Source: Yamagishiella unicocca
Taxonomy: Eukaryota; Chlorophyta; Chlorophyceae; Chlamydomonadales; Volvocaceae
DNA length: 64,000 nucleotides
Reading direction: 5' to 3'
NCBI GenBank assembly: GCA_003116995.1
Contig: BDSL01000114.1
Location: forward strand, 2,501-66,500
Position numbers and translations under genes: made by a program. Within the stretch, counting starts at the first letter, position 1. The number at the start of each line of letters is the position of its first letter. A model generated the notes under the pieces. It was not told the DNA's origin and did no database searches. It saw nothing but the letters and a program-made list of their open reading frames with translations. Shown here piece by piece: positions 12,273 to 23,874 of the stretch.

Positions 12273-15200
12273 TCACGGCAGGCCAGCAGTCACCTCCCGC
12301 CCCGCCTCTCCAGCGTACCCAACCAGCGCCTCCGCCGTCTCCAGCAGCGGCTGCAGCTCCAGCCGCCCCGACAGGCCGATGCAAAACCTCAGCATGCCGT
12401 CAAAGTCCAGGTCAGACGACAGGATCACGCGGCTGCCGTACAGTACGACGCGGCGGAGGGGGGCGGGGGGGCGTCGGGATGCAGAGAGGGCAGGGACGGA
12501 GGGGTGAGTTGGTGGGGGACGAGGACGACGGGAGGGACAATAGGCTAGCCAGCCTAGGTTAGGTTAGCGACCCGTCCGGGCCCATCTTGGTCCCGTCTGG
12601 TCCCTGCCCCCGCCATGTCCCCGGTCCCTGCCCCCGCCCCTGTCCCCGGCCCCGGCCCCCCCTAACCCCGGTCCCTGCCCCCGCCCCTGTTCCCTGTCCC
12701 AGGCCCCGCCCCCCCCCGGCCCCCGCCCCTGTTCCCTGCCCCTGCCCGTACCGGTGGTGCACCAGCACTGCCGCCGCCAGGTACAGGTGCAGGTGGCGGG
12801 TGCGGCGGCAGGCCCAGCAGGACTCCCACAGCGACAGAACCTCATCGAACCTGACGGCCGGGCCAGCGGGCGGCAGCAGCAGCAGCGACGGCGGGGGGGG
12901 GTGTATAAAAACGGGGGGGTTACAATAATAGACCCGATAACGCGACTTGGGAAATATAGCGTGTGCATAGCCAGGGGTGACGGGAAACCCGTGGGTCGGC
13001 ACTGACGAGTAAAACTACTTGAGAGGGGCGGCGAGCGTGTCTAGCCAGGCGTGTCTTGCCAGGTGTGTCTAGCCGTAGACCACACTTTGGACCCACTGTC
13101 ACAGACGCCACGTTGGGGAAGAGGAGAGGCAACCACCCCAAAGGCCACATGCAGCGCAACTGATCATCTTATCATACATCCTTGCAGGAAAGCCTGTCCC
13201 ATTGGCATATCGGCACTGGGCCCTTCAAGGTCCTTCTTCCTTAATGCAAAAGCACGGGAGTGAAGGATGCCGGTGTCCGGCGTCGCAGCGGACGGGCTAC
13301 AGCTGGCAGGCGCAGGTGCAGCTGACAGGCGCAGGGCGGCGCCGCTCAGCCACCACTCACTTGAACTCGCGCTTGAAGAGGATCAGCAGCCAGCGGAACA
13401 CGAAGTAGTAGCTGAGGCACTCGCGCCGCTCGAAGTAGGCGTGCAGCGGCGGGTCGAGAAGCTGCGAGGGGGGTGGGGGCATATATAGACCCGGTTACAC
13501 GACATGGGCATGGAGGACCGCTTCCCCAGCTCGGCCGGCCCGCCCTGTTCTCCCCTCCACCCCGAACACCCTCCGCCGCCGCCGGCGCACCTGCACCAGC
13601 CTCCTCAGCGCCCCCAGCTGCAGCGTCATGCCCTGCAGGTCGCTGTGGAAGTTGCTGCCCAGTCGCTCCATGAGCGCCGCAAAGGCCCAGAAGGCCTCCG
13701 CCTCGTCCCGAAGCACCACCAGCAGCGGGGCAGCCAGGTCGCTCATGCCCTGCAGCCAGCCAGTCAGCCAGGCAGACGAGGGGGCGGGGGGTGTAAGAGA
13801 ATCCGCGAATCCACGGCCGAAAATGCAAGGGCGATGAAGGAGGCGGCGCAGAAGAGATGGGAGCCGAGTAGGCGAAGCGAAGGCGCTGCGGGGGGGAGGT
13901 GAGTTGAGGCCAGGGAGGGCGCGGAGTTTGACGAGCAAGCGCGCGTGGTGGAGCCTCGGATGACGGGATAGGATACGGCGCGCGGTGTGTGGCGTCAGTC
14001 TGATTGCGCCAGCAAGGGAGGATCGTGGGTAACCCGGAATGGCACAATGTTACCGTGCCTTCTGCACCGGAAACCCCTGAAAAAGCCTGGCTTGGCGGGA
14101 AGGAGCACGGTGAGCGGCTGCGCGATGCTTCCCATTCGACGCGGACAGAATCCCAGACCCACGTCGGGACCTGGCAGACAGCCCCGAGGTCAGCCCCGCA
14201 AAGGACCCAGGCCCCCCCTGGAGCATGCCCAGGGACCACACACGAAACACGCTGCCGTCGGCATGCACTCAGCACATCACCCTAGCGGCCGCCGCAGCCG
14301 CCGCCGCCCCAGCAGTACCCACCCGCCAGCGGTCCCCCTCTTTACGCCACACAGACACACACACATACACACACACCCTCTCTTCGCGCGTACGATCCGC
14401 GTCCCGACCCCACCTGGCAGTAGCCCAGGTCCCTGTCGTACACCACGTGCGTGAGCAGCACGTTGCGCAGCGCCCGCAGCCCCGCGCACCCCTCCCGCGC
14501 GAAGAAGGGGTGGCCGCGGTCGGTGCGGCGCACGTCCTTGTCCACTGCGGTGCGGTGGCAGCGCCAGGAGCCGCAGCGGACCTCCTGCGCCGGAACCATG
14601 GACTGCCACTGCTGGCGGAGGGTCTGGTAATCGCTCTGCCATTTCTGCACGGGTGGGCGGTGAAGAGGCGGAAGGGGCGAGGGGAGGGGAGGGGAGGGCC
14701 GAAGCAGGGGGAGGGTTTTGGGAGGTGGCGAGGGTTTGGGGAAGGTGGGGGGAAGGAGGGTATGGAGGAGGAAACCCGAGGATGTTACACGGAGAGGAAG
14801 AGGGACGGGCGGCGGATTTGGCGGCGTACGGAGCAGCGTGTGGGGTTTGGAGGTGTGGTTGCGGAGGGGGGGGGGCAAAGATCGGCGTTGGCTGGGGAGC
14901 AGATTGGCAGATGGCAGGCACCTGCACGACCCACCCCCCACCTGCCGACCCGCGGGTCTCCTCAAACACCCCCCACCTGCCGACCCGCGGGTCTCCTCTC
15001 TCACCCCCCACCTGGGCCGTCTCAGCGCGCTGCGCCGCCGTGCTGCCCCGCGGGTACATCCCCAGCAGGTGCTTCCACACCTCCCGCCGCAGCTCCGAGG
15101 AGCACCCAGAAACACACACGCGGTCTCGGAGCGCCGCCTCGCCGACCAGCCGGCCCTCTGGGGAGTGGGGTCAAGTGGGACAGGCGGGTTAGGTTGTGGA

Positions 15201-18200
15201 GAGGTGGCCGGGCTGTTCGTGCCTGCATGCCCACTCTCTCTTATACCCACGCAGAAAGTGCTGCTACTGCACCGGACAGCTCACAGCGTCCGTTCCTTTT
15301 TGAATTTCGAACCGCAATTCCGTTGCCGCCGCCGTGGCCTGATCCGCAACCGCCCCCTGCACAGCTCCTCACGGCACGAACAAGGGTCCTCCTTGCAGCC
15401 CCTCCCCACGCGCCCAACGCGCCCTGGCGCACCCGCATCGAACATGGCCGCCCACTCCTCCGGCGATAGCGGCGGCGGCCGCAGCCGGCGGCGGCTGGTC
15501 GGGTGTGCTGCCGCCTCGCCCCAGCAGCCGCCGCCGTCAAGCAGCTCAAAGTCGCCGACCGCAGTCGCGACCTCGGAGGCGGCGCCGCCGCCGCCGCCGT
15601 CGCCGGCGGCGGCGCGAGCCCGGTCCGACGCGGCGGCGGCGGCGGCGCCGTAGAACGTCGCGTGCTCGCCGCCGCTACCGCTGCCGCCGCCAACGTGAGC
15701 GTCCGCGCCCTGTGCTGCGCCGTAGCGGGTGCCGCCGCCGCCGCCGCCGCCGTCACCTCTGCTGGCGCCGCCGGTCCTGTAGCTCGGCTCCCCTTCGTCG
15801 CTGCGCGCCGTGCCGGTACCGACGGCCCATACGACGGCGGCGGCGGCGCCAGCCCCCTCCCTCCGCCGCTCCTCCAGCGCCGCCGCCCGCGCCTTCCGCG
15901 CCCGCAGTTCCTCATCCACCTCACCATCCTCGCCGTCGTACTGCGGCGGCGGGTAATAGTTGCCGTACACGTCTCCATCGGCGTCGTCCAGCTCGTCCAG
16001 GGCCCCAATCCAGCCCGACGCCGTGCCACGCACGTTCTGTACGAAGCGGTTGATGGCGTCCACGATGCCGTACGCCCATGCGTTGGCGTGGTGCGCTCCG
16101 CCGCCGCCGCCGCCGCCGCCGCCCAACAGGCCGTCGCCGCCAGCATCGTCAGCCTCATCGTCGTCGCCGCTGCCGCCGTCAACGGCCTCAAATGCCCCAA
16201 GGCCGCCCGTCGGCGACGTTGACGGCGCCGCCGCCGCCGCCGGCGGCGGCGGCGGCGGCGGCACCGCCGATGCCGCCGGCTGGTCCGCCCAGCACCATGA
16301 CACGGCACTGCCCAGGCCCAGGCCCAGACCCAGGCCGAAGCCGAGGCCGCTGCCGCCGCTGACGGCGGCGGCGGCGGCGGCGCCACGCCTGACGGCTAAC
16401 GGCGGGGCATTGCCCATGCCCGCCGCCGCAGCGAGGCCCAGACCCGTCGCTGGACTCGCCCAGGTGACAGTAGCCGGCAGCGGGTGATTGACCCCGGCGG
16501 CAGCCGCTGCTCCAGCCTCCCTGGAGTTGGATTTGGAGTTGGATTTGGATCCGGTCACGCACACGGGGGGAGCGGCGGTGACGATGCCCTCTCCGGGCTC
16601 GAAGGTGGCGGAGGAGCCGGGCGGGGGGCCGCCGATAAGGACGTCCGACAGCTGCAGTGCGCTGAGGCTGCGGCTGAGGGGGTCGGCGGTGTCGTTGACG
16701 AGGTAGGTGTTGGGGTCGCTGGCGGACTTGAGCAGGAAGACGTGCTGTGGGCGGTGGGACGCAAGGAGGCGGCGTCAGGGGAGGAAAGCCCGCTGTACTA
16801 GGAAGCCGAGTAGGAAACCGTTCGGAACATGCGTTTGGAGACGCATGCTGGAGAACTTGGGCAGAGGAACTTGGTCACAAACTCACCCCACCAATGGTGG
16901 TGGGGTTGCGAAAAACAAATACTCGTTTACGGTGGGGGGGTTCGAGGAAGACCCGTGGATGCCCGAAAAAGACGTTTTGAGATGCATGCTGGGGAGGTGG
17001 GGTGTGGGGTGTGGGGTGGGGGTGGGGGTGGGGCCTGAGGGGCCGGCGGCATCCGTCCCGCCCTGTGCGCCGGCCCACCTGTTTGAGGGTGCTGATGAGC
17101 GCCTTGACGCCGCCACGCTGGAAGTACAGCGGCGGCAGCGTGACGCCGCTGGTCAGCACCACCACCACCGAGGGGCAGCCCAGACCCAGCGGCGGGGTGC
17201 GGCGGCGCAGGGCCTTCACCTCCGACAGCGGGATGGGGTGGACCGCGTACAGCGTGCGGTCTGGGGTTACCGCCGCCGTCGAGGGGAGGCGGACAGGGGT
17301 GGCGCGGGTCGTCGGTTGGTGGTTGCGAGGAAAACCCGTGAGTTGGTTGGTGGTTGGGTGGTTTGGGCACGCGGGTGGTTGCAGGACAAACCGCCTGCGT
17401 CCGCGCCGGCGTCGGTGAGCTGCGAGAGCATGCGCAGCCCCGGGTCCCGTGCAACAACGACGCGAATGATTTGGGTCGGGAGGTGGTCACACGTCTAGCC
17501 CCAGCCACCACTAACTTCCCAGCGCGACCCCAATACACAACGAAGCGGCTCCCACACCGTGTCACCTCGCCCTACTTCCCTTCTCCCAACCACGACCCAC
17601 CGGTTTCCCTTCCCCCCCCGGTGCATTTTTAGCTTCCCCCCCATCCATATGCCCATAGCACGACCAGGCCCCCCTCCCTCCCTGTGGGCCCCCGCCATTC
17701 CGACCCACGGTTTCCTCTCATACCCTCCATTCCGTGCCTGCCACCCAACATGCGACTCACCACTGCCCCCCGCGGCCCAGCCGCCCCCTGCTCCCGCCGC
17801 CGCCGCCCCGACCTCCGCCCCGTCGCCGCCGCCGGCGACGGCGCCGCCGCCGCCGGCCGCCGCCGTGGCGGCCGCCGCCGCCACGACTCGAAAGGTGCCG
17901 TCCGCCTGCAAGACCCCCCGACTGTACGGCAGCCAGGCCATGAAGAGCACGTTGCATTGTTTGACCAGGGACAGCCGGCCCAGGATTCGCTCGGACCGCG
18001 CCCCCGGCCATACCGCGACGCCCTCGCGCACGAACACGACCTCCGTGCCCCCCGGGTCGGACAGCTCCGAAAACGTCTCCGTCTCGTCCCCGGCGCTGCT
18101 GCCGTCGCCGGCGGTGGCGGTGGCGCCATCGCCGAAGTCGTCGTCGTAGTCGTCCTCTACGACGCAGCCGCCCTTGGGCCCAGGTTCTGAGGTCGTCATT

Positions 18201-18244
18201 GCGGCGCTGCCGCTCCCGCTGCCGCCGCTAGCTCTACCGGTCAT
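12273..18244 (-). CDS. TBC1D15/17-type Rab GTPase-activating protein
   Basis: Stimulates GTP hydrolysis by Rab proteins on membranes. Nine exons join in phase: 18244-17761, 17260-17079, 16744-15433, 15157-15012, 14644-14414, 13749-13591, 13461-13361, 12850-12752 and 12432-12273 (957 residues). Residues 40-250 form the N-terminal DUF3548-like part (EVVFVREGVAVWPG, ERILGRLSLVKQ, GVTLPPLYFQRGGVKALIST, HVFLLKSASDPNTYLVND). A Gly/Ala-rich segment of about 380 residues follows, then PLSPEEWAAMFDAEGRLV leads into the TBC domain (about 660-905). Both catalytic fingers are present: the Arg of DKDVRRTDR (about 751) and the Gln of DLGYCQ (785). Further matches are GMSDLAAPLLVVL, FRWLLILFKREFKFDEVLSL and LWES. 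The start could instead be the internal ATG at 18199. Confidence 0.93.
12899..12938 (+). repeat. Dispersed intronic repeat, family C
   Basis: GTATAAAAACGGGGGGGTTA followed by ATAGACCCG, in the TBC intron 12851-13360. Confidence 0.5.
12975..13015 (+). repeat. Dispersed intronic repeat, family B
   Basis: GGAAACCCGTGGGTCGGCAC core, in the same TBC intron as the family C copy; antisense to the gene. Confidence 0.65.
13474..13507 (+). repeat. Dispersed intronic repeat, family C
   Basis: ATATATAGACCCGGTTACAC, 12 bp from the acceptor of TBC exon 13461-13361. Confidence 0.5.
16811..16863 (+). repeat. Dispersed intronic repeat, family A (degenerate)
   Basis: Only the right half is clear, ending GCATGCTGGAGAACTTGGG; TBC intron 16745-17078, antisense to the gene. 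Confidence 0.6.
16941..16997 (+). repeat. Dispersed intronic repeat, family A
   Basis: TTCGAGGAAGACCCGTGGAT through GATGCATGCTGG, lacking the central CGTTTAGAACA. Second copy in TBC intron 16745-17078. Confidence 0.8.
17697..17728 (-). repeat. Dispersed intronic repeat, family B
   Basis: Minus-strand GGTATGAGAGGAAACCGTGG in TBC intron 17261-17760, about 32 bp after the donor and in gene sense. Confidence 0.6.
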
Positions 18245-19396
18245 GCCCTGCGTTCCGGCTGCGGTCCCAGCTGGGGGCTGTCGGGCGCTGTTGGCCGGGC
18301 GGGCAGGCTGTCGTGCAACGAAATCGCCTCCGCTGGGGCAGGAAGACGACGTACAGGGTGTTGAAGGGGAAGATGTGCAGGATGGGGACGGGGTCAGGAC
18401 GGAGGAGTGGAATGGGGTTTTGGCGGGATGCGCGTGGCGACGTGTGGATCAATCGGCACGGCGGGTGCTGTGGGAGCAGATAGTAGAAGGGTCAAAACGT
18501 GCGTTCCGGATGAGTCGAGATGCGTTGGTACCCTTGGTAGGGACAGGAAGGTTAATGTGGGCGGGTGGCGACGGCACAGAGCTGCCGCTGCCGTGTTGAG
18601 ATACGCACCCCGCCGCCCGTGCCGAAGGGCTGCCTCCCTCGTCGTCCGCTGCGCACAGCACGGCGCATTCCTGGCCTTCCTCGACTTTAAGCATTGTGCC
18701 AGGATGGACCTGCACAAGCAGGAGAGCAGCGGCGGCGATTGCGTGGGGCGGGAAGCTGGGCTTAGCAATGCCGCGTCGGACAGTTAGGCTGGTGCAGGCC
18801 ACAGAAAGCCCGCTCGCACGGTCGCCAACCTGCATGCAGTTACAGCCATTTGCGCACCTGAGGCATATCAGGCTCTCCGGTTCGCGTGCAATCCATTACG
18901 GGGCCGGCGCTGGCCGGAGGCGTTAGGGTTCGTCACCGGCAGTTCGGCCAAACCCAATCATGTCGCGAATGCACGCGACGTCTAAAATGAATATTGTTGC
19001 AAATCGACAACGCAAAAAAGCGGGTCGGCAAGCTTCACAAGGCCGGTGCTGGCGTGGCCCGCGCAGCGTACACGGCGGACTTGGGCAATTTCCTTGTCCA
19101 GTATGCAACTGGAACCCTATACAACCAGTGTAGTATGTTGCCAAAGTGGCTGTCCTTAGTTCAGCACCTACCTTACACAGGCCTGTCTCGTACCGTCCGG
19201 TGGTGTCGTGCACTGTTTCTGTTTATTTTATCCGATTGTTCCGTATTCCTTACACTACAAGTACAACTTCACCCTGTATATGTCCTACAAACGGCTGGTG
19301 CAATTATCGACGTCTTGGGTCAACTGCATTTTGGCGCTGACAGAGCGATCCAGGGCTACCATAGACAAACATATACGATCTTATAACTAAAGCAGG
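18245..19396. promoter_or_regulatory. Shared divergent promoter region (TBC gene / Abraxas-like gene)
   Basis: The two genes are transcribed away from each other from this 1.15-kb gap, which must hold both 5' UTRs and promoters. No convincing ORF or TATA box was identified. GC falls in the right half, near the Abraxas-like start. Confidence 0.5.
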
Positions 19397-21851
19397 ATGC
19401 ATGCTGATGCCGTGCCAGATAAGCTATTAAAAGTCACGTTACATGGCGCAACCATGGCGACTACGCTGTACGCGGTGACATCAGGAGGAGAGCCGTGCGA
19501 CGGCCTGCTGTTTGGTAAGGCGCCAGCTTGGCCAGCCGCGCTGACAACAGGCCCAGACGGCGAAAGGACGGTCCACCGAACTGCTCCATCTGGGGCCGTG
19601 CAGGCGAAACAGTGACCACGACAACGCAGCACCTGCGGGATGACGATGGTAGGCTGCGGAGCCCCTGAGCAGGACCCCGGGAGCAAGGGGAGCGGGGCAG
19701 GGTGACACCTGGATGCCCGGAAGCGACCCAGATGAAGTGGGTCGCGGGAACAAGATCAGCCTTATGCGGTATCAGGCTTTAGGCCGTCCCCTGGACCCGC
19801 ACGCGAGGGTGCTGTCCTTCCATTCGGGGCTGCGATCCCAAAGCTGTTGCAGCGGCGCTGCCCACGCCTTCCTTCGCGGTGGTTTCGGGCCTTCCCTCGC
19901 GGTGGTTTCGGAGGGTGTCGTTGTGGCTCCGCAGGATCCCCCCGCGGGACGGCCGCACCCCACCCGGTGCAGCGCTATCCCCGGTAACACCAACGACAGT
20001 GGCAGCCACGTATGCCTGGAGGACTTAGTCGCGGAGTGGCTTTAGATTACGCACTCACCAGCAGCGCGACCGAGCCCTCCCTTGACCCACGGGACCCAGC
20101 TACGCGGCGGCCCCTGGGACCTATGGCACTACTGGGACCTAGTGGGCCCTATACGAGATTCCTCCACCGTGACTTGGGCGAAGGCTCTAACGTGTGCCGT
20201 GCAACGCCGCCGTGTGCAGACCCGGCGACGGTGACGGAGTCCCACGCCGCCATCGCCTCCGCGCTTTGCTGCGCCGCCAGCTGCAGCTTCTACGACCAGG
20301 CGGGGGAGCTGGATGGTGGGTGGGGGAGGAGGCCACGGGTGGTGGGACTGGGAGGAAAAGGAAGGGTATGGAGAGGAAAAGGAAGGGTGTGGAGAGGAAA
20401 AGGAAAAGGAAGGGTATGGAGAGGAAAAGGAAGGGTGTGGAGAGGAAAAGGAAGGGTATGGAGAGGAAAAGGAAGGGTATGGAGAGGAAAAGGAAGGGTG
20501 TGGAGAGGAAAAGGAAAAGGAAGGGTATGGAGAGGAGAAGGAAGGGTGTGGAGAGGAAAAGGAAGGGTATGGAGAGGCCCATGCGTGGGCGCCCCTGCTG
20601 GGGTACTATGACTCTCACTACATCTGTTCTACAAGCGACAGACGCCGCGCGACGATCGCCGTGCCGTGGCGTGTGGGGTGATTACGTTGACGAGCGGGAC
20701 GGGCGTGTGGGTGGCGTCCAGCTGTTTTTGGTTTGTCTGCCGCGTTCGCCGGCTGTTCATACCGTGCTCCAACCCTCGCCACGCGTGGCGTGGCGGGCCG
20801 CCCTGCGCCTCACCCTCACCCTCACCCTGCTGGCACCCGCAACCTGCCCACCCCCTCCCCACCCGCCACTCGCCAGAGACCAGCCTCGACGCGCTGACGC
20901 GGCAGCCAGCGCCGCTGCTGGGCTGGTTGTCATACAGGCCCGCCATCCCCGGCGTGCCGCTGCGCCCCTCCATGCGCGAGTGTGAGGTGACACGGGCGCT
21001 GCTGCGGCGGCAGCTGGACCGCCTTGGGGGGCGTCAGGCGGTGTTGCTGCTGCTGGTGGCGAGCGGCGGCGACCACAACGGCGCGACGTTGACGTGGCAG
21101 TCCAGGTGGGTCCCAAGCCCAGGCGCCAGTGGTGGTGGCGTGGTTGCAGTCCAGGGAGGGAGCATAAGGTGCAGCGGGGCGCGCGCGAATAAAGCCACGG
21201 CACGGCGATTCCCTTCATCACGCCGGCTGCCTTCATCATCCGGCTGCGCACCGCCCACCTCCAGGGCCCTCCCAGACCTAGCTTCCTATCGTAGACCCCC
21301 AACCCGGCGCCCTGCGCCCGCTCACCCGCAGGTGCTTCCAGGCGCGCCAGGCCGTCGCCACGGGCGAGCTGCTTCTGGAGCCGGTAGAGCTGCAGACCCT
21401 CAACCTGGGGGGGCGCACGGGGCAGGCGGCGTACCAGGAGCTGTGCGCCTCCACCGCCTCCACCGCTACCTCGACCCCCCCCTGGAGCCCCCAACACGCG
21501 CTGCATGTCACGTTGTCCTCTGGGACCTCGCCCACACATGCCGCCACCGTCGCGACGTCCGGCTCGCCGCCGCCGCCGCAGCAGCAGCAACAACCGCTGG
21601 CGTCGGCGTCGCCGGCGTCGCCACCTGGCGGCGCCGCCGGGGCCTTTGCGCCGCCAGGGTGCGACGCAGCGGCGCTGGCCGCCATGGCGGCGGGCGCGCG
21701 TACGCAGGTGGCGGCGGTGCGGCACCACTGCGAGGTGCTGCTGGGCGGCCTGCACGAGCTGTGCACGCAGGCGGTGGCGGGGGAGGCGGCGGTGGCGGCG
21801 CTGCGGCAGCGGCGAGACGCGCTGTTGGCGCAGCTGGCGCGTACGCAGTAG
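19397..21851 (+). CDS. Abraxas/FAM175-like pseudo-MPN scaffold protein
   Basis: Animal and plant Abraxas proteins are catalytically dead MPN scaffolds for the K63-ubiquitin-specific deubiquitinase BRCC36. Four exons join in phase: 19397-19514, 20220-20315, 20877-21105 and 21332-21851 (TAG), giving 320 residues. The order fits the family: strand-helix start (LLKVTLHGATMATTLYAVTS, CDGLLFG), then SFYDQAGELD, LLGWLSYRP with PLRPSMRE, a hydrophobic strand (QAVLLLLVASG), and ELLLEPVELQTLNLG. The last 70 residues look like a coiled coil (VAAVRHHCEVLLGGLHELCT, then AVAALRQRRDALLAQLARTQ), preceded by a Pro/Gln/Ala linker. No JAMM metal motif (HxH...D) is visible, as expected for Abraxas. Overall similarity is moderate; identity is an inference from motif order. 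Confidence 0.72.
20345..20577. repeat. 21-bp purine-rich minisatellite in intron
   Basis: About ten copies of [21 protein letters not shown], some with an extra GAAAAG, in intron 20316-20876 of the Abraxas-like gene, starting 30 bp after the donor. Because the unit is a multiple of three it makes long false ORFs on both strands. Confidence 0.9.
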
Positions 21852-23874
21852 CACGGGGCGGGCACGGCCTGAGGCGGAAGGGTCGGGGCAAATGCGTTGC
21901 ACGGAGGAAAAGGAGAACGCGCGCAGCTCGAGGTACGGCACAGTCTGTCGTGAGGGTGTCAGGAGCGGCAGGCGTGCGGGTGCGGCGTGCTCAGGGGGAG
22001 GGGGCGGTGTGGGTCGCGCGGGGTTTGGTTTGTCTAGGGCTAGCTGGGGCCGCTGGCAACAGCCCTGGTGGCTGCTGGAGCGGGCCCTAGGTGGGCGCGT
22101 TTAGCGTGTCGGACGCGAAAACAGCGGCGGCGGACGCGCACAGCCCCTGCCCTAAGCGCGCATGCCTCCAGAGCGCTCGCTTGATGCTGAAGCGGGTGGT
22201 GGTGTTCAGAGGACAGGTGGGAGGGCGCTAGCTGGACTGGCTGGGAAGTAGATTGGAGGCGCGAGGACGGCAACCCTGTAACATGGCCTAAGAGTACTAC
22301 GCAGGCGGCTACTGGCGGGCTGGTTAGAACGGAGTATGCGTCAGGTGTTGATGCGGGGTGCAGCTTCCATGGGGATTGGCGCAATTTGGTGGGCAAACCA
22401 TTTGCGGTAGCAGGTGCGCCGAAACACGGCTCTCGACCCAGTCTTTCAAGCGCCTGGCATAAAGGTTGCACAGACAAGCCGAAATGTCCATGTTTGCCAA
22501 AGACGTTTTCCCTTTTTCTAGGCCATGCTGAGTATGAACAGCAGGCTGTAGGATATGTCCATGCGTGTGACCCATGGGTCACCCACCCGCTTCGGTTCTT
22601 CAGCCAAATCCCTTGCAAGACCTCAGCAGCGCAGTCAAATAGCCATTATCTACCCTGGATTTCACTCTGCTTGCAGAGTTGTATGCAGCAGGCTTGCAGT
22701 GTAACAGCACGCAGGTGGTGTTGGTGCAGTTGTAAGGCCACTGCTCGATCAATCATTGAAGCCTTATGACGCCACGATGACGGCGTTGTAACGGAAGGGA
22801 ATCCTGGTCACATCGGCATGTAGCCAAGCACAACCGGCAGATCAGGTCGTCTGGAGGGCATGGGGATCGCTCTCTGACGACTGTCAGACGATGCCCAGCT
22901 AGGTAATATGGCCATTCCTAGCGTTTGCTGCGTCTGGGAAATCCAGGCCCCAACCCATGGCATGGACCCTGGAATGGGCTGTGCCTACCCCTGCCATCGT
23001 TTCTGATGTGCCAATAGCTTGTCCTTAGCTGGCTGGGCTCCGTGGTCCGTGGCTCCGTGTGCTCCGTGCATATCTTACTGGTAGCTCAAGACACAACTCC
23101 TATATAACTAACATCCGATCTTAATGTAGGATATTGGATACTGTAATTTCACGCAATGGTTCCGTATGGATGTTTCGCTCTCTGGTATTGAGGCTTGCCG
23201 TACAATAGACCCTTATTGCGACATTCTAGGCTCTGCACTCTATCATTTTTATCTTAACGATAATTAGATGCACATTACCTTCCTGCTTGGTACCCCGATT
23301 AACGGAATGACATCTCAAGCACTTAGCCCTTTCATCATTCCTTGAACATCTTTACTGCGGCCCAAGCACAACGTTACCTTTCTACAATGTACCGGGAAGG
23401 AGCTATGCTGTGAGGGAAGGAGCAAAAAGGTGTGCGAAGAATAATTGCCTGCGTTTCTCCTGGGTTTGGGCTCAGCACCTTCTAGCAGGAATTTATGTGC
23501 ATAAACATATGTTCTACGATGCAATCATTTACTGTTTGTGGGCGTTTTCTGACTTGTTATCGGGCGCATAAGTAAATCGATTGACTTGTGCTTCCTAGCT
23601 CGCTTATGCCATGTCGATTGGATGTTAGATATCTGCATAGTGCTCTATATTAAGGTTGATTTGTTGCATATGGACTGGTGGGCCAGCGAGTTCAACACAA
23701 GCGGTGGTGGCTGAGTTCTGTGGGCGGACGTGGACCGCTGCCGAAATCAAATCGCTATTGCTCGTCTCAAGAAGAGTAGCATATAGTGAACTCTATATTT
23801 AACGTTCCCTTGCTCGCGAGGTTGACCTTTATGAATACGTTTTGCATGGCCTCCTTACAGGAAAGCTCGCGAAA
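21852..23874. other. Spacer between Abraxas-like gene and CHD-like gene
   Basis: Head part is the 3' UTR. From about 22900 the sequence is markedly AT-richer than the rest of the window, up to the start of the CHD-like gene; this is the likely promoter of that gene. No gene or repeat was seen. Confidence 0.5.
22277..22281 (+). terminator. TGTAA poly(A) signal, Abraxas-like gene
   Basis: TGTAA about 425 bp after the stop codon. Confidence 0.5.

Noticed and set aside
13346..14275. 309-residue minus-strand ORF
   Set aside because: Runs through TBC exons in the wrong frame and through introns; the spliced frame matches the TBC family exactly.
14225..15469. 414-residue plus-strand ORF
   Set aside because: Crosses three TBC exons and introns on the opposite strand; composition is low complexity.
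20187..20681. Lys/Glu/Gly repeat ORFs
   Set aside because: Translation of the 21-bp purine minisatellite; the true exons on either side join in phase without it.
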